Shown here: positions 23,925 to 31,866 of the stretch, one piece after another
How positions within the stretch are numbered: position 1 is the stretch's first letter
Layout of the letters: the number at the start of each line of letters is the position of its first letter
NCBI RefSeq assembly: GCF_000308775.1
Contig: NZ_BAGJ01000113.1
Coordinates: 1-42,452 of the forward strand
DNA from: Nocardia testacea NBRC 100365
Lineage (GTDB): Bacteria; Actinomycetota; Actinomycetes; Mycobacteriales; Mycobacteriaceae
Length of the DNA: 42,452 bases
Direction of reading: 5' to 3'
Notes under the pieces: generated by a model
The model's database searches: none
Told to the model about the DNA's origin: nothing
Seen by the model: only the letters and a program-made list of their open reading frames with translations
Program-made: the position numbers and the translations under genes

Positions 23925-26624
23925 TCAGGTTCGCGAGGATGCGCCGCTGGCCTGTGCCTCGGGTTCGGGGGACGCCGATACCGAGCCGGCGGTCGCCGAT
24001 ACCGGCGTCTCCGATCCGGCCGCGGATGCCGAACCGGTGGCTCCGGTAGCCGGCATCCCGCCGGCGTGCTCAGCGGCCGCCGGGTCGGCGGGCGCAGGCA
24101 CCGGAGCCCGATCGGTCCCTCCAGCGGACGCCGGGTCCGGGAGACCGGAAGCCGGAGCCTGATCGGTCCTCCCCGCGGACGCCGGGTCCGGGAGACCGGA
24201 AGCCGGAGCCTGATCGGCCTTCCCGGTGGACACCGGATCGGCGGGCCCGGGAGCCGGATCGGTGGCGGGCACCGACTCCGTGGCACCGGCCGGCGCCGGG
24301 TCGGTGGCAACCGACCTCGCTTCCGCGGTTCCGGTTGGCGGGGCCGGTTCGGCGCTTTCCGATGGCGGGGTGGCCGTCTCGGGCACCGCGCCCTGCCCCG
24401 TGGCGGAATCGGCGGTGGCCGCGGATTGCGCGTCCGCCGGAGCACCGGCGGGCGTTTCCGGCTCGCCTACCGGTGGCGCGGAGGTGTCGGCGGCCGCCGC
24501 AGCCGCAGCCGCAGCCGCAGCCGCAGCCGCAGCCTGGGCCTGGGCCTGGGCCTGGGCCTGGGCCTGGGCCTGGGCCTGGGCCGCACGCATATCGAGGCGG
24601 ACCGTGGGGCTGTTCGATCGTGCGGCGATACCGGCAGCGCGTTTCTCGGCAGCGGCCCGTCGCGCCGCGTCCCGTGCGATATCCCCGGCCGACTGCTGCG
24701 GCGCCGCGGGAGGCGTGTTCGCGGGTTGCCCGTCGGGTGGCGTCGCCGCGTTCTCCAGCGGCGGTGTATTCGGCGGCTGCGGTGTATTCGGCGGCTGCGG
24801 GGCGTCCACCGGCCGCCGGGTGTTCACCGGCGCGGGCGGGGATGCGGGCACAGGCTGCGGAGATTTTCCGGGCGCCGACTGCGAGTCCGGACCGGCCGGG
24901 CGGGCGGCGGGCATCGCGAGAATCCTGGTCCGCTCGTCGGCGCCGGGCAGCGCCGACTCGGGCAGCTGCACAGTCGGGGACTCGGAGGCCACCGGGCGGG
25001 CGGCGGACGGATCGGGGCGGGCGGGAGCGGTGTGGATCGGTTCGGTCGCACCGGTCGGTGGCGACGCCGGCCGGGGCTGCGCCGACTGGAGCTGCGGCTG
25101 TGGCTGCGGCGTGGGCGCGTCGTAGGGGGCCGAACCGAGCGGCCGGCCCGCGGACCCCCGTTTCCGGCGGGACAACACCTTGTAGTCGCCGGGCCGGGCG
25201 GGGCGCACCCATTGCGCGGCGCGGGCCGCGAGGGGCAATGTCACCCCGAGGTCGGCGAGCAGTTCATCGATATCGCGCAGGGCGTAGGGCGTCACCGAGG
25301 CGCCGTGCGCGTGATGACCGTCGGTGTACTCGTGCATCCAGCGCAGGCGGGCCTCGATCCGCTCGCTCATGGTCTCTGCGGGCGGCAAGGACAGGCTCCG
25401 GGTGAGCAGGGCCGAGGTCCAGTGCGCGCCGACCTCCGCACCCACCGCGCTCAGCAGCGACGAGTTGTAACCGGCGAAGGTCAGATGCGGGACCTCCAAC
25501 GGCAGGATCTGCCGATACAGCCGGAAGTTACCGTGATCGTCGGTGAGCTGGCGCTGCACGTACGGGGTCAGGAACGGGACCCGCTGCTGGAAACCGGTGG
25601 CGCAGACGACGATATCCGCGCGGACCAGCCGACCGTCGGACAGTTCGGCATAGGGCCCGGCCTGGCCGCCGCCCAGCGCGGCGACCTCGGTCCCGCCGCA
25701 GACGGTGATCCGGCCGGCCGCGACCTGGTCGGCGAAATCATCTGCGACCAGGCCGAACGCGGCCTCGTGCGCCTGTTCGAACCGTACCGGCGGCACCAAC
25801 CCCAGCTCCGCGGCCCGGGACCGCTGGGCCACCAGCGCTTCGACGAGATCGAGGTTGCTCTCACGGAAGGAACGACCCGGGCCGCGCAGCAGACGCTCGA
25901 ACCGGCCGGGCTCGGGATGCCGGAAATGGGCGGCGCCGGTGCGGGTGAGCAGCACCCGCTCGGCGTCCAGCCCGGGGGCCAGCCGGCGCGGCATCTTCCA
26001 CAGCAGCCTGCGCGCCACCACGGTGGTCTCGGCGGCCACCCGGCTGATCTCGGTGGCCAGATCGCAGGCCGCGGCACCGTAGCCGACCACCACGACCGAA
26101 CGGTCGCGGACCGCGTCCACGTCCAGAAACTGGGTGCTGTGGCCCAGTTGGCCTCCGGCACGCCCGAATTCGGTCATTCCCGCGAAATCCGGGAGCTGCG
26201 GTTCGCTGAACACACCGTTGGCGATGACGAGATGATCGCAGGAGGTGCGGTGCACACCGTCGAGATCGCGGATCTCGAGCAGCCAGCCGCCGTCGACCGG
26301 ATCGGCCGCGACCACTTCGGTGCGCAGCCGGAGGCGATCGGTCAGCCCGAAGGCGCGCACGTAGCTCGCCAGGTACTCCTGCATCCGGGCTCCGTCGAGC
26401 ACCCGCGGATAGTCGGCGGGCATCGGATGGTCGGAGAAGTGGTAGGTGTTCTTGCTGCTCTGCGCGCGTAAGCCCGGGTAACGGCGAGTCTCGCTCCACA
26501 CGCCGCCGATATCGGGGGCTCGGTCGAAAACCTCGACCGCGAACCCATCCTCACTCAGGACCTTCGCGCAGACCAGACCCGCGATACCCGCACCGACGAT
26601 CGCGATGCGGTTCCCGCTCCTCAT
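23925..26624 (-). CDS. Flavin-containing monooxygenase with long low-complexity tail
   Basis: Residues 1 to about 480 form an FMO/Baeyer-Villiger-type enzyme. FAD is bound by IAIVGAGIAGLVCAKVL, and NADPH by VVVVGYGAAACDLA. There is an ATG-like CATGFQQR near residue 340, and the substrate is unknown. The following ~415 residues are Pro/Ala/Thr/Ser-rich and surely disordered. They hold a QA-dipeptide run that turns into a poly-Ala run, and a 17-residue tandem repeat (unit TDQAPASGLPDPASAGR). Ordinary FMOs of this type end near 500 residues, so the tail nearly doubles the protein. There is no signal peptide or anchor. The ATG 26624 has no clear ribosome site. The tail is in frame with no stop, so it is part of the gene as written, and a LysR gene follows by 7 bases. 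Confidence 0.87.
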   Translation of the reverse strand: MRSGNRIAIVGAGIAGLVCAKVLSEDGFAVEVFDRAPDIGGVWSETRRYPGLRAQSSKNTYHFSDHPMPADYPRVLDGARMQEYLASYVRAFGLTDRLRLRTEVVAADPVDGGWLLEIRDLDGVHRTSCDHLVIANGVFSEPQLPDFAGMTEFGRAGGQLGHSTQFLDVDAVRDRSVVVVGYGAAACDLATEISRVAAETTVVARRLLWKMPRRLAPGLDAERVLLTRTGAAHFRHPEPGRFERLLRGPGRSFRESNLDLVEALVAQRSRAAELGLVPPVRFEQAHEAAFGLVADDFADQVAAGRITVCGGTEVAALGGGQAGPYAELSDGRLVRADIVVCATGFQQRVPFLTPYVQRQLTDDHGNFRLYRQILPLEVPHLTFAGYNSSLLSAVGAEVGAHWTSALLTRSLSLPPAETMSERIEARLRWMHEYTDGHHAHGASVTPYALRDIDELLADLGVTLPLAARAAQWVRPARPGDYKVLSRRKRGSAGRPLGSAPYDAPTPQPQPQLQSAQPRPASPPTGATEPIHTAPARPDPSAARPVASESPTVQLPESALPGADERTRILAMPAARPAGPDSQSAPGKSPQPVPASPPAPVNTRRPVDAPQPPNTPQPPNTPPLENAATPPDGQPANTPPAAPQQSAGDIARDAARRAAAEKRAAGIAARSNSPTVRLDMRAAQAQAQAQAQAQAQAQAAAAAAAAAAAAAAADTSAPPVGEPETPAGAPADAQSAATADSATGQGAVPETATPPSESAEPAPPTGTAEARSVATDPAPAGATESVPATDPAPGPADPVSTGKADQAPASGLPDPASAGRTDQAPASGLPDPASAGGTDRAPVPAPADPAAAEHAGGMPATGATGSASAAGSETPVSATAGSVSASPEPEAQASGASSRT
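24124..24217. repeat. 51-base tandem repeat in the monooxygenase tail
   Basis: A 43-base run at 24124-24166 recurs exactly at 24175-24217, offset 51 bases (17 codons), with more diverged copies on both sides. Frame is preserved, so copy number can change without breaking the gene. Confidence 0.8.
24494..24582. repeat. Hexanucleotide microsatellite coding (QA)n and poly-Ala
   Basis: On the plus strand a run of about six to seven GCCGCA units passes into about eight to nine CCTGGG units. Read on minus this gives alternating Gln-Ala and then Ala-Ala codons in the monooxygenase tail. Slippage would lengthen or shorten the protein by two residues per unit without a frameshift. Confidence 0.88.
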
Positions 26625-26799
26625 GGGCGAGAGATTACGTCGGATGTGTCCGGCAGCAAAGCTGAAGGCTCCATTACGCCCATCGCCGCAGGTCGCCGGA
26701 GTTCCGCCGGAGACCCGGTCCGACTCCCCGCGCGGTCGGCCCGCGCCCGCCGGACCAGCGGAGACGCCGGGAACCGGATCGCTGTGGTCTCATTGGAAT

Positions 26800-27333
26800 A
26801 TGACCACTGTCACCGTGGACCGGGCCGGACTGTGGGACGCGGAGGCGCTCAGCGATGTCGCCGCCGCGACCTTCCCGCTGGCCTGCCCGCCGGGCTCGGC
26901 CATGGAAGATATCGAGGTGTTCCTGGCGGAGGTGCTCTCCGGTGAAAGGTTCGGCGAATACCTGTCCGATCCGGCGCGCACGGTCCTCAAAGCGGTCGCC
27001 GACGACGAGATCGTCGGCTACGCCATCCTGCACAGCGGGCCACCGTCCGATCCCGCGGTGGCGGCGGCGGTAGCGCTGGATCCGGTGCTGGAGATCAGCA
27101 AGATGTACGTGCTGCCGGGCCATCACGGCACCGGAGTGTCGAGCGCGCTCATGCACGCGGCCCTCGAACAGGCCCGCGGCGCCGATTACGCCGGTGTCTG
27201 GCTCGGTGTGAACCAGGAGAACCTGCGGGCGCAACGCTTCTACGCCAAGTACGGCTTCGAGCAGGTGGGTACCCGGACTTTCACCGTCGGGCGCCAGGTA
27301 CACCACGACCACGTGCTGCGACTCGAGCTCTGA
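26800..27333 (+). CDS. GNAT-family N-acetyltransferase
   Basis: A 177-residue acetyl-CoA-dependent acetyltransferase. The GNAT core is visible: VLKAVADDEIVGYAIL, ISKMYVLPGHHGTGVSSALM (motif A with the pyrophosphate loop), then GVWLGVNQENLRAQRFYAKYGFEQVG (motif B). ATG 26800 starts MTTVTVDRAGLWDAEAL, where relatives begin; the frame is open 65 codons upstream but reads as unconserved Arg/Pro sequence. Only a poor GGAA precedes the start. The acceptor is unknown. It sits at the boundary of the segment syntenic with M. tuberculosis, where a GNAT gene (Rv2669) also precedes the zapE-ribD pair. Confidence 0.87.
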   Translation: MTTVTVDRAGLWDAEALSDVAAATFPLACPPGSAMEDIEVFLAEVLSGERFGEYLSDPARTVLKAVADDEIVGYAILHSGPPSDPAVAAAVALDPVLEISKMYVLPGHHGTGVSSALMHAALEQARGADYAGVWLGVNQENLRAQRFYAKYGFEQVGTRTFTVGRQVHHDHVLRLEL

Positions 27334-27354
27334 CCGTTGCCCCCGCTCGCGGTC

Positions 27355-28164
27355 TCAGTCCAGCATGCGCAGTTTCAGGGCCTCGATCTCCGCGGAGCTC
27401 AGACCCAGGCCCTCGCTCACATAGCGCTCGAAGCCGCCGTAGCTCACCGCGACCTGATCGAAGGCGGCGTCGAGCCACTCGCGCTGGACCCCGCCCACCG
27501 GATCACCGGCCGCGGCGCCGCGGTAGTGGTTGGACAGCAGATAGTCCTCGGTGACCGTGGCCCGGTCCACCCCGAGCAGCGTGAGCAGTACCGCGGCGGT
27601 CCAGCCGGTCCGGTCCTTACCGGCGGTGCAGTGGAAGAGCACCGCGCCGGCCTCGGGGCCCTGCCCGGATGTCGCGATATCGCGCAGCACCCCGGCCACC
27701 GCGTGGTTCGCGCCCGGGGCGGTGATGAATGCCCGGTACAGGTCGCTGCCACCGGCGAGGGTCGACACGAGTTCCGGCAGCGGGGCGGCGCCGATCATGT
27801 CGTACCAGTTGGCGCGCGCCCCGGCGGGGATCCGGTCCGGACCGAGGGCGCGCTCGTAGACCGTGCGCAGATCGTCGACCTCCCGGACCCCGAGCCGGGT
27901 CAGTTCCGCCAGATCCGCGGGGGTGAGATTGTTGAGCTGATCGGTGCGCAACGCGATACCGGTGCGCACCGTACGTCCATCCACGGTGCGATAACCGCCG
28001 AGGTCGCGGGCATTGGGAGCGCCGGTCAGATGTAGCGAACGGTCGACGGTGAGCACCTCGGCGGCCGCCGGCGCCGCGGTGATGTTCGCCGCCGCGACCG
28101 GGCCGAACGCGATCAGGGCACCGGTGAGAACAGCGGCCGGTACGCGCGCCGAACGATGAACCAT
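27355..28164 (-). CDS. Secreted PtpB-like tyrosine/lipid phosphatase
   Basis: A 269-residue protein phosphatase of the MptpB type. The P-loop FHCTAGKDRTG has nucleophile Cys179 and Arg185; the Lys in GKDR marks the PtpB branch, which dephosphorylates phosphotyrosine and phosphoinositides. N-terminal GAPNARDLGGYRTVDG is the family start block, and LLGVDRATVTEDYLLSN follows the loop. Residues 1 to about 35 form a Sec signal peptide (positive start, hydrophobic core to GPVAAANI, AxA before EVLTV), so it is exported. M. tuberculosis PtpB lacks such a peptide. ATG 28164 has GGGAG 7 bases upstream. It is convergent with the GNAT gene. Action on host or envelope substrates is inference. Confidence 0.9.
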   Translation of the reverse strand: MVHRSARVPAAVLTGALIAFGPVAAANITAAPAAAEVLTVDRSLHLTGAPNARDLGGYRTVDGRTVRTGIALRTDQLNNLTPADLAELTRLGVREVDDLRTVYERALGPDRIPAGARANWYDMIGAAPLPELVSTLAGGSDLYRAFITAPGANHAVAGVLRDIATSGQGPEAGAVLFHCTAGKDRTGWTAAVLLTLLGVDRATVTEDYLLSNHYRGAAAGDPVGGVQREWLDAAFDQVAVSYGGFERYVSEGLGLSSAEIEALKLRMLD

Positions 28165-28282
28165 GAGCGGACTCCCATCGTGCTCGCCGGCACCCCCGCG
28201 CGGCGTGCCGGACTCAGCAAACCAACCCCGCAGTCCCGGGTCAACCCGAAAACGGCGCGTCGCGGTACGCCGCGCGGATCGT

Positions 28283-28320
28283 GGCCCGGCGGCCGGGAAC
28301 GGCCCGGCTACCGCCGGGCC
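28283..28320 (-). terminator. Nested hairpin after zapE
   Basis: GGCCCGGCGG (28283-28292) pairs with CCGCCGGGCC (28311-28320), and inside it CCGGG pairs with CCCGG around AACGG. It lies 4 bases past the zapE stop on the minus strand. Confidence 0.55.
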
Positions 28321-28324
28321 GCGC

Positions 28325-29341
28325 TCAGGCCGGGACCTCGAACCGCGACAGCGCCAGCAGCCGGGAGATCGCCCGGAGGTACTTCTTGCGATAGCCGCCT
28401 TCGAGCATCTCCCGGGAGAAGATCTCGTCGAGTTTCGCGCCCGAGACGGTCACCGGAGTACCCGCGTCGTAGAGCCGGTCGGCCAGCACCACCAGGCGCA
28501 GGGCCACCGCCTGGTCGTTGACCGGGTGCACGCCGGAGACGAACACCGCGGACACACCGGCGATCAGAGCGCCGAACTTCGAGGGGTGCAGGGTGCTCAG
28601 ATGGCGCAGCAGGGCGTCGAAATCGTCGAGCGTCGCGCCGGGGACGGCCGCCGCCCGTTCGATCAACTGCGCCTCGCTGCCGGGTTCGGGCGCCGGCGGC
28701 AGATCACGGTGCCGGTAGTCGGGGCCGTCCACCCGCACCGTGTCGAAGATCGAGCCGAGCTTCTTGATCTCGCGCAGGAAGTCCTGCGCCGCGAACCGGC
28801 CCTCGCCGAGCTGGCCGGGCAGCGTATTGGAGGTGGCCGCGACCGAGACACCGCTCGCCGAGAGTTCGGTGAGCAGCCGCGAGACCAGCATGGTGTCACC
28901 CGGATCGTCCAGCTCGAATTCATCGATGCACAGCACGCTGTTCGCCGACAGCCGCTCGACCGCGTTGCCGAATCCCAGGGCGCCCACCAGGTTGGTGAGC
29001 TCGCCGAAGGTGCCGAAGGATTTCGGCGCCGGCGCGCTGTGGAAGATCGAGGCCAGCAGGTGGGTCTTGCCGACACCGAAACCGCCGTCCAGGTACAGGC
29101 CCGCACCCTGGGCCGGCTTCTTCTTCCCGAAGAAGGATTTCTTCTGCCCGGCCTTGTGGATACCGGTGACCTTCTCCGCGAAGGCACGGGCCGAGGCGAC
29201 CGCCGCGGCCTGGCTGGGCTCGTTCGGATCGGGAATGTAGGTATCGAAACCGACCTCGTCGAACATGGGCGGCGGTACCATCTGGGCGACCAGCTGGTCG
29301 GCGGGGACCTCCGGGCGGCGGTCGACGAGGCGATCTGGCAT
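28325..29341 (-). CDS. zapE: Cell division ATPase ZapE (AFG1/LACE1-like)
   Basis: A 338-residue AAA-type ATPase of the AFG1 family. In E. coli ZapE acts at the FtsZ ring under stress. Walker A is GGFGVGKTH (residues 86-94), and Walker B is VLCIDEFEL (Asp140, Glu141). N-terminal PPPMFDEVGFDTYIPDPNEPSQ is the family's clamp region, and GRFAAQDF, the sensor arginine region (DGPDYRHRD) and LRLVVLADRLYDAGTPVT follow. ATG 29341 is 6 bases past TAGGCT, a good -10 box, so the mRNA may be leaderless. The gene is divergent from the ribD-like gene across 35 bases, as recalled for Rv2670c and Rv2671. Confidence 0.92.
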   Translation of the reverse strand: MPDRLVDRRPEVPADQLVAQMVPPPMFDEVGFDTYIPDPNEPSQAAAVASARAFAEKVTGIHKAGQKKSFFGKKKPAQGAGLYLDGGFGVGKTHLLASIFHSAPAPKSFGTFGELTNLVGALGFGNAVERLSANSVLCIDEFELDDPGDTMLVSRLLTELSASGVSVAATSNTLPGQLGEGRFAAQDFLREIKKLGSIFDTVRVDGPDYRHRDLPPAPEPGSEAQLIERAAAVPGATLDDFDALLRHLSTLHPSKFGALIAGVSAVFVSGVHPVNDQAVALRLVVLADRLYDAGTPVTVSGAKLDEIFSREMLEGGYRKKYLRAISRLLALSRFEVPA

Positions 29342-29376
29342 GGACGTAGCCTAGTGACGTGGTATGAGCTGTTGGT

Positions 29377-30141
29377 ATGCAGCGTATCCCCGATGCGATC
29401 CAGCTCACAGACCTCGACAACGACGCGCTCGCCGATCTGTACGCCTATCCGGGCGGCCCGGAAGACGATTGGCTGCGGGTCAATTTCGTCTCCAGTATCG
29501 ACGGCGCGGTCACCGGACCCGGCGGCGTATCGGGTGCGCTGGGCACACCGGCGGACAAACGGGTGTTCCATCTGTTGCGCGAACTGTGCGACGTCGTGCT
29601 GGTCGGGGCGGGCACCGTACGCGCCGAGAACTACGGGGGCGCGCAAACCGACCCGGGCCTGCGCCGTGACCTGTTCGCCCGGGGCATCGGCGGCCACGCC
29701 GCGGGCGACCCGCCGCCGATCGCGATCGTGACCGCTTCCGCCGCGCTGGATCCGGACCATCGGGTGATCACCACCGCCCGGACTCCCACGCTGATCCTCA
29801 CCACCGCGGCGGCGCCCGCGCAGCGGATCCGGGCGCTCGTCGACGCGGGTGCCGAGGTGATCGAGGTCGGCGACGAGGTGATCGCACCGCAGGCGGTTCC
29901 GGAGGCGCTCGCCGCGCGTGGGTTGCGGCGGGTGCTGTGCGAGGGCGGACCGCAGCTGTTCGGCTCGCTGACCGGCGCGGGGGCGGTGGACGAACTCTGC
30001 CTCACCACCGCGCCCCTGCTGGTCGGCGGTGCGGCGCGCCGGATCTCGGTATCGCACGAGGAATTCGGGATGCGGATGACACCGGCGCATCTGCTGCTGG
30101 ACCCCGACGGGACCGTGCTCACCCGCTGGGTGCGCGCCTGA
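29377..30141 (+). CDS. RibD C-terminal-domain reductase (Rv2671-like)
   Basis: A 254-residue NADPH-dependent reductase of the RibD-C/dihydrofolate-reductase superfamily. It has the substrate/cofactor start WLRVNFVSSIDGAVTG, DVVLVGAGTVRAENYG for the pyrophosphate and GLRRVLCEGGPQLFGSL as the C-terminal nucleotide block. The deaminase half of true RibD is absent, so it is a stand-alone reductase. The M. tuberculosis counterpart Rv2671 has been reported to supply dihydrofolate-reductase activity. Whether this protein acts in riboflavin or folate metabolism is undecided, since no other rib gene is near. ATG 29377 has no strong ribosome site. Confidence 0.87.
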   Translation: MQRIPDAIQLTDLDNDALADLYAYPGGPEDDWLRVNFVSSIDGAVTGPGGVSGALGTPADKRVFHLLRELCDVVLVGAGTVRAENYGGAQTDPGLRRDLFARGIGGHAAGDPPPIAIVTASAALDPDHRVITTARTPTLILTTAAAPAQRIRALVDAGAEVIEVGDEVIAPQAVPEALAARGLRRVLCEGGPQLFGSLTGAGAVDELCLTTAPLLVGGAARRISVSHEEFGMRMTPAHLLLDPDGTVLTRWVRA

Positions 30142-30223
30142 AAGCCGGGTGCCGAGCGGGTACGGCCGGGCCCGGGGCGTCCCGCTCGGGCGGATCCGAG
30201 CCGGACCTGGCAGGGTATAGCGC

Positions 30224-31774
30224 ATGCGCTGGACTCGGGCAGTGGTGCCGGCCTCGGCACTCTTGATCATGATCGCCGGATGCGGGGCCGGACCGTCGGA
30301 CCGCCCGCACGTCGCCGTCGAACGTCCGCCTGTGCCAGGCGATTCCACCACCTCCGCCCAGGTCCCGCCGCCGCCCGCCGCCGAGGTCCCGAAGAAGGAC
30401 CTCCCGTGGCGGGAGTGCACCCGGGAGACGTTCGACCAGACCGGGATGGGCCCGGGACCTGCCGGACTCGTACTGGAGTGCGCCGATTTCTCCACCCCGA
30501 TCGACAGCGCGGGCTCGGTGCTGGGCAATTTCCGCGCCGGCGCGGTGCGCGCCCGGCTGCCGCAGACCCCGCCCGACGCCGCACCCCTGGTGCTGACCTC
30601 CGGAGTGGACCGCTCCTCCGGCGCCACCCTCGCGGGGTTGGCCAGCGGCCCGGCGAGCGCCCTGCTCGCCGCGCACCCCCTGGTCGCGGTGGACCGCCGC
30701 GGTATCGGCACCTCCCAGGCGATCGACTGCCTGCCCGCCGATATCCGGAGCGGCCTGCAGGACAACGCCCAGTTCACCCCCGGTGGTGACGCGGTGACCG
30801 GGATGTCGGACCTGTCCCGCAACGGGACCATTTCCTGCCGGGACTTCCTCCAGCCCTACGACGGCACCTTCGACGCCGCGCACGCCGCCGACGATATCGA
30901 GCAGCTGCGCCGCGAGTGGAACGTCGACCACATCGCCGTGCTTGGAACCGGCAGCGGCGCGCTGGTGGGGCTGGAGTACGCCCGCAAGTACGGTGACCGG
31001 CTGGCCCGGCTCGTCCTCGACTCCCCCACACCGGTGGGCGTGGACACCGTCACCCGGACCGAGACCGCGGTCCAGGGCGCGGAGGCGGCGCTGTCGGCGT
31101 TCGCCCAGCAGTGCGCCGGTATCGCGTGTTCGCTCGGACCCGATCCGCGCGCCGCGGTCACCGCGCTGGTGCAGAAAGCGGCCGACGGGCAGCTCGGCGA
31201 CATCTCGGCAAACGCGGTGCGCACGGCTGTCACCGGCTTCCTCGGCAGCCCCCGCGCGGACCAGACCGGCCGGGTCGGCGCCCTCGCCGACGCCCTGTCC
31301 GCGGCCGGGCGCGGCGATCTGGGCGGGCTGAAGGCGCTGATCGATCAGCAGGAGGCCGCCACCGCGACCGACGGCCAGTTCGTCAACGGCTGCACCGATA
31401 TGCCGCAGACCCCGCCCGCGCCCCAGGTCACCGACCTCGGCGGTATCTGGGCGCAGAAGTATCCGGCGTTCGGCAGGGCGACCGCGTTGTCCATGCTGGC
31501 CTGCTCGGCGTGGCCGGTGACCGAGGCGCCGGCGGCGCTGGAGAAACTCGAGCTTCCGGTGCTGGTGTTCACCGGTGTGGCCGATCCGGTGACCGGCACC
31601 GCCCAGGCCTCGGTGACCGGCGCCCTCGGCGCCGCGGGCGCCCGCACCTCGACCATGACCTGGCAGGGGTGGGGTCATCCGGTGAGCGCGCACTCCGGCT
31701 GCGCGCAGACCGCGCTCGTGGAGTATCTGAAGGACGGCCGGCTGCCCGGCGACGGCACCGCCTGCCCCGCCTGA
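30224..31774 (+). CDS. Lipoprotein alpha/beta hydrolase, tripeptidyl-aminopeptidase-like (Rv2672-like)
   Basis: A 516-residue exported lipoprotein. The signal peptide ends in LIMIAGC, with Cys20 to be lipidated. A Pro-rich linker follows to about residue 55, then an alpha/beta hydrolase related to actinomycete TAP-like proteases. PLVAVDRRGIGTSQAIDC gives the oxyanion strand. AVLGTGSGALVGLEYA has the nucleophile Ser, although the elbow reads TGSGA rather than the usual GGSYG. LVFTGVADPVTGT supplies the Asp and GWGHPV the His. Several Cys pairs (for example QQCAGIAC) suggest disulphides, as fits a protein outside the membrane. It sits between the ribD-like gene and aftC, the same order as Rv2671-Rv2672-Rv2673. 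Substrate unknown. Confidence 0.86.
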   Translation: MRWTRAVVPASALLIMIAGCGAGPSDRPHVAVERPPVPGDSTTSAQVPPPPAAEVPKKDLPWRECTRETFDQTGMGPGPAGLVLECADFSTPIDSAGSVLGNFRAGAVRARLPQTPPDAAPLVLTSGVDRSSGATLAGLASGPASALLAAHPLVAVDRRGIGTSQAIDCLPADIRSGLQDNAQFTPGGDAVTGMSDLSRNGTISCRDFLQPYDGTFDAAHAADDIEQLRREWNVDHIAVLGTGSGALVGLEYARKYGDRLARLVLDSPTPVGVDTVTRTETAVQGAEAALSAFAQQCAGIACSLGPDPRAAVTALVQKAADGQLGDISANAVRTAVTGFLGSPRADQTGRVGALADALSAAGRGDLGGLKALIDQQEAATATDGQFVNGCTDMPQTPPAPQVTDLGGIWAQKYPAFGRATALSMLACSAWPVTEAPAALEKLELPVLVFTGVADPVTGTAQASVTGALGAAGARTSTMTWQGWGHPVSAHSGCAQTALVEYLKDGRLPGDGTACPA

Positions 31775-31866
31775 CCGGTACCGCGCGAAGGCGCCCCGGG
31801 CAGGGCCCGAGGGGCTCCTGACCGGCGCGTCGAAGGTGGGCCCCGGCAACACCCCGGCACCGCCCG

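Noticed and set aside
23918..24445. Extended N-terminus for the LysR protein
   Set aside because: The added 176 residues are Arg/Pro repeats antisense in frame to the FMO tail. LysR proteins start immediately before the helix-turn-helix.
24494..24582. Hexanucleotide array as a possible CRISPR or regulatory array
   Set aside because: Units are 6 bases with no spacers, and they read in frame as Gln-Ala and Ala-Ala codons.
23829..26471. 880-residue open frame on the plus strand across the monooxygenase gene
   Set aside because: It is the antisense shadow of the FMO gene. It is rich in Arg, Gly and His with no domain, while the minus frame has clear FAD and NADPH motifs.
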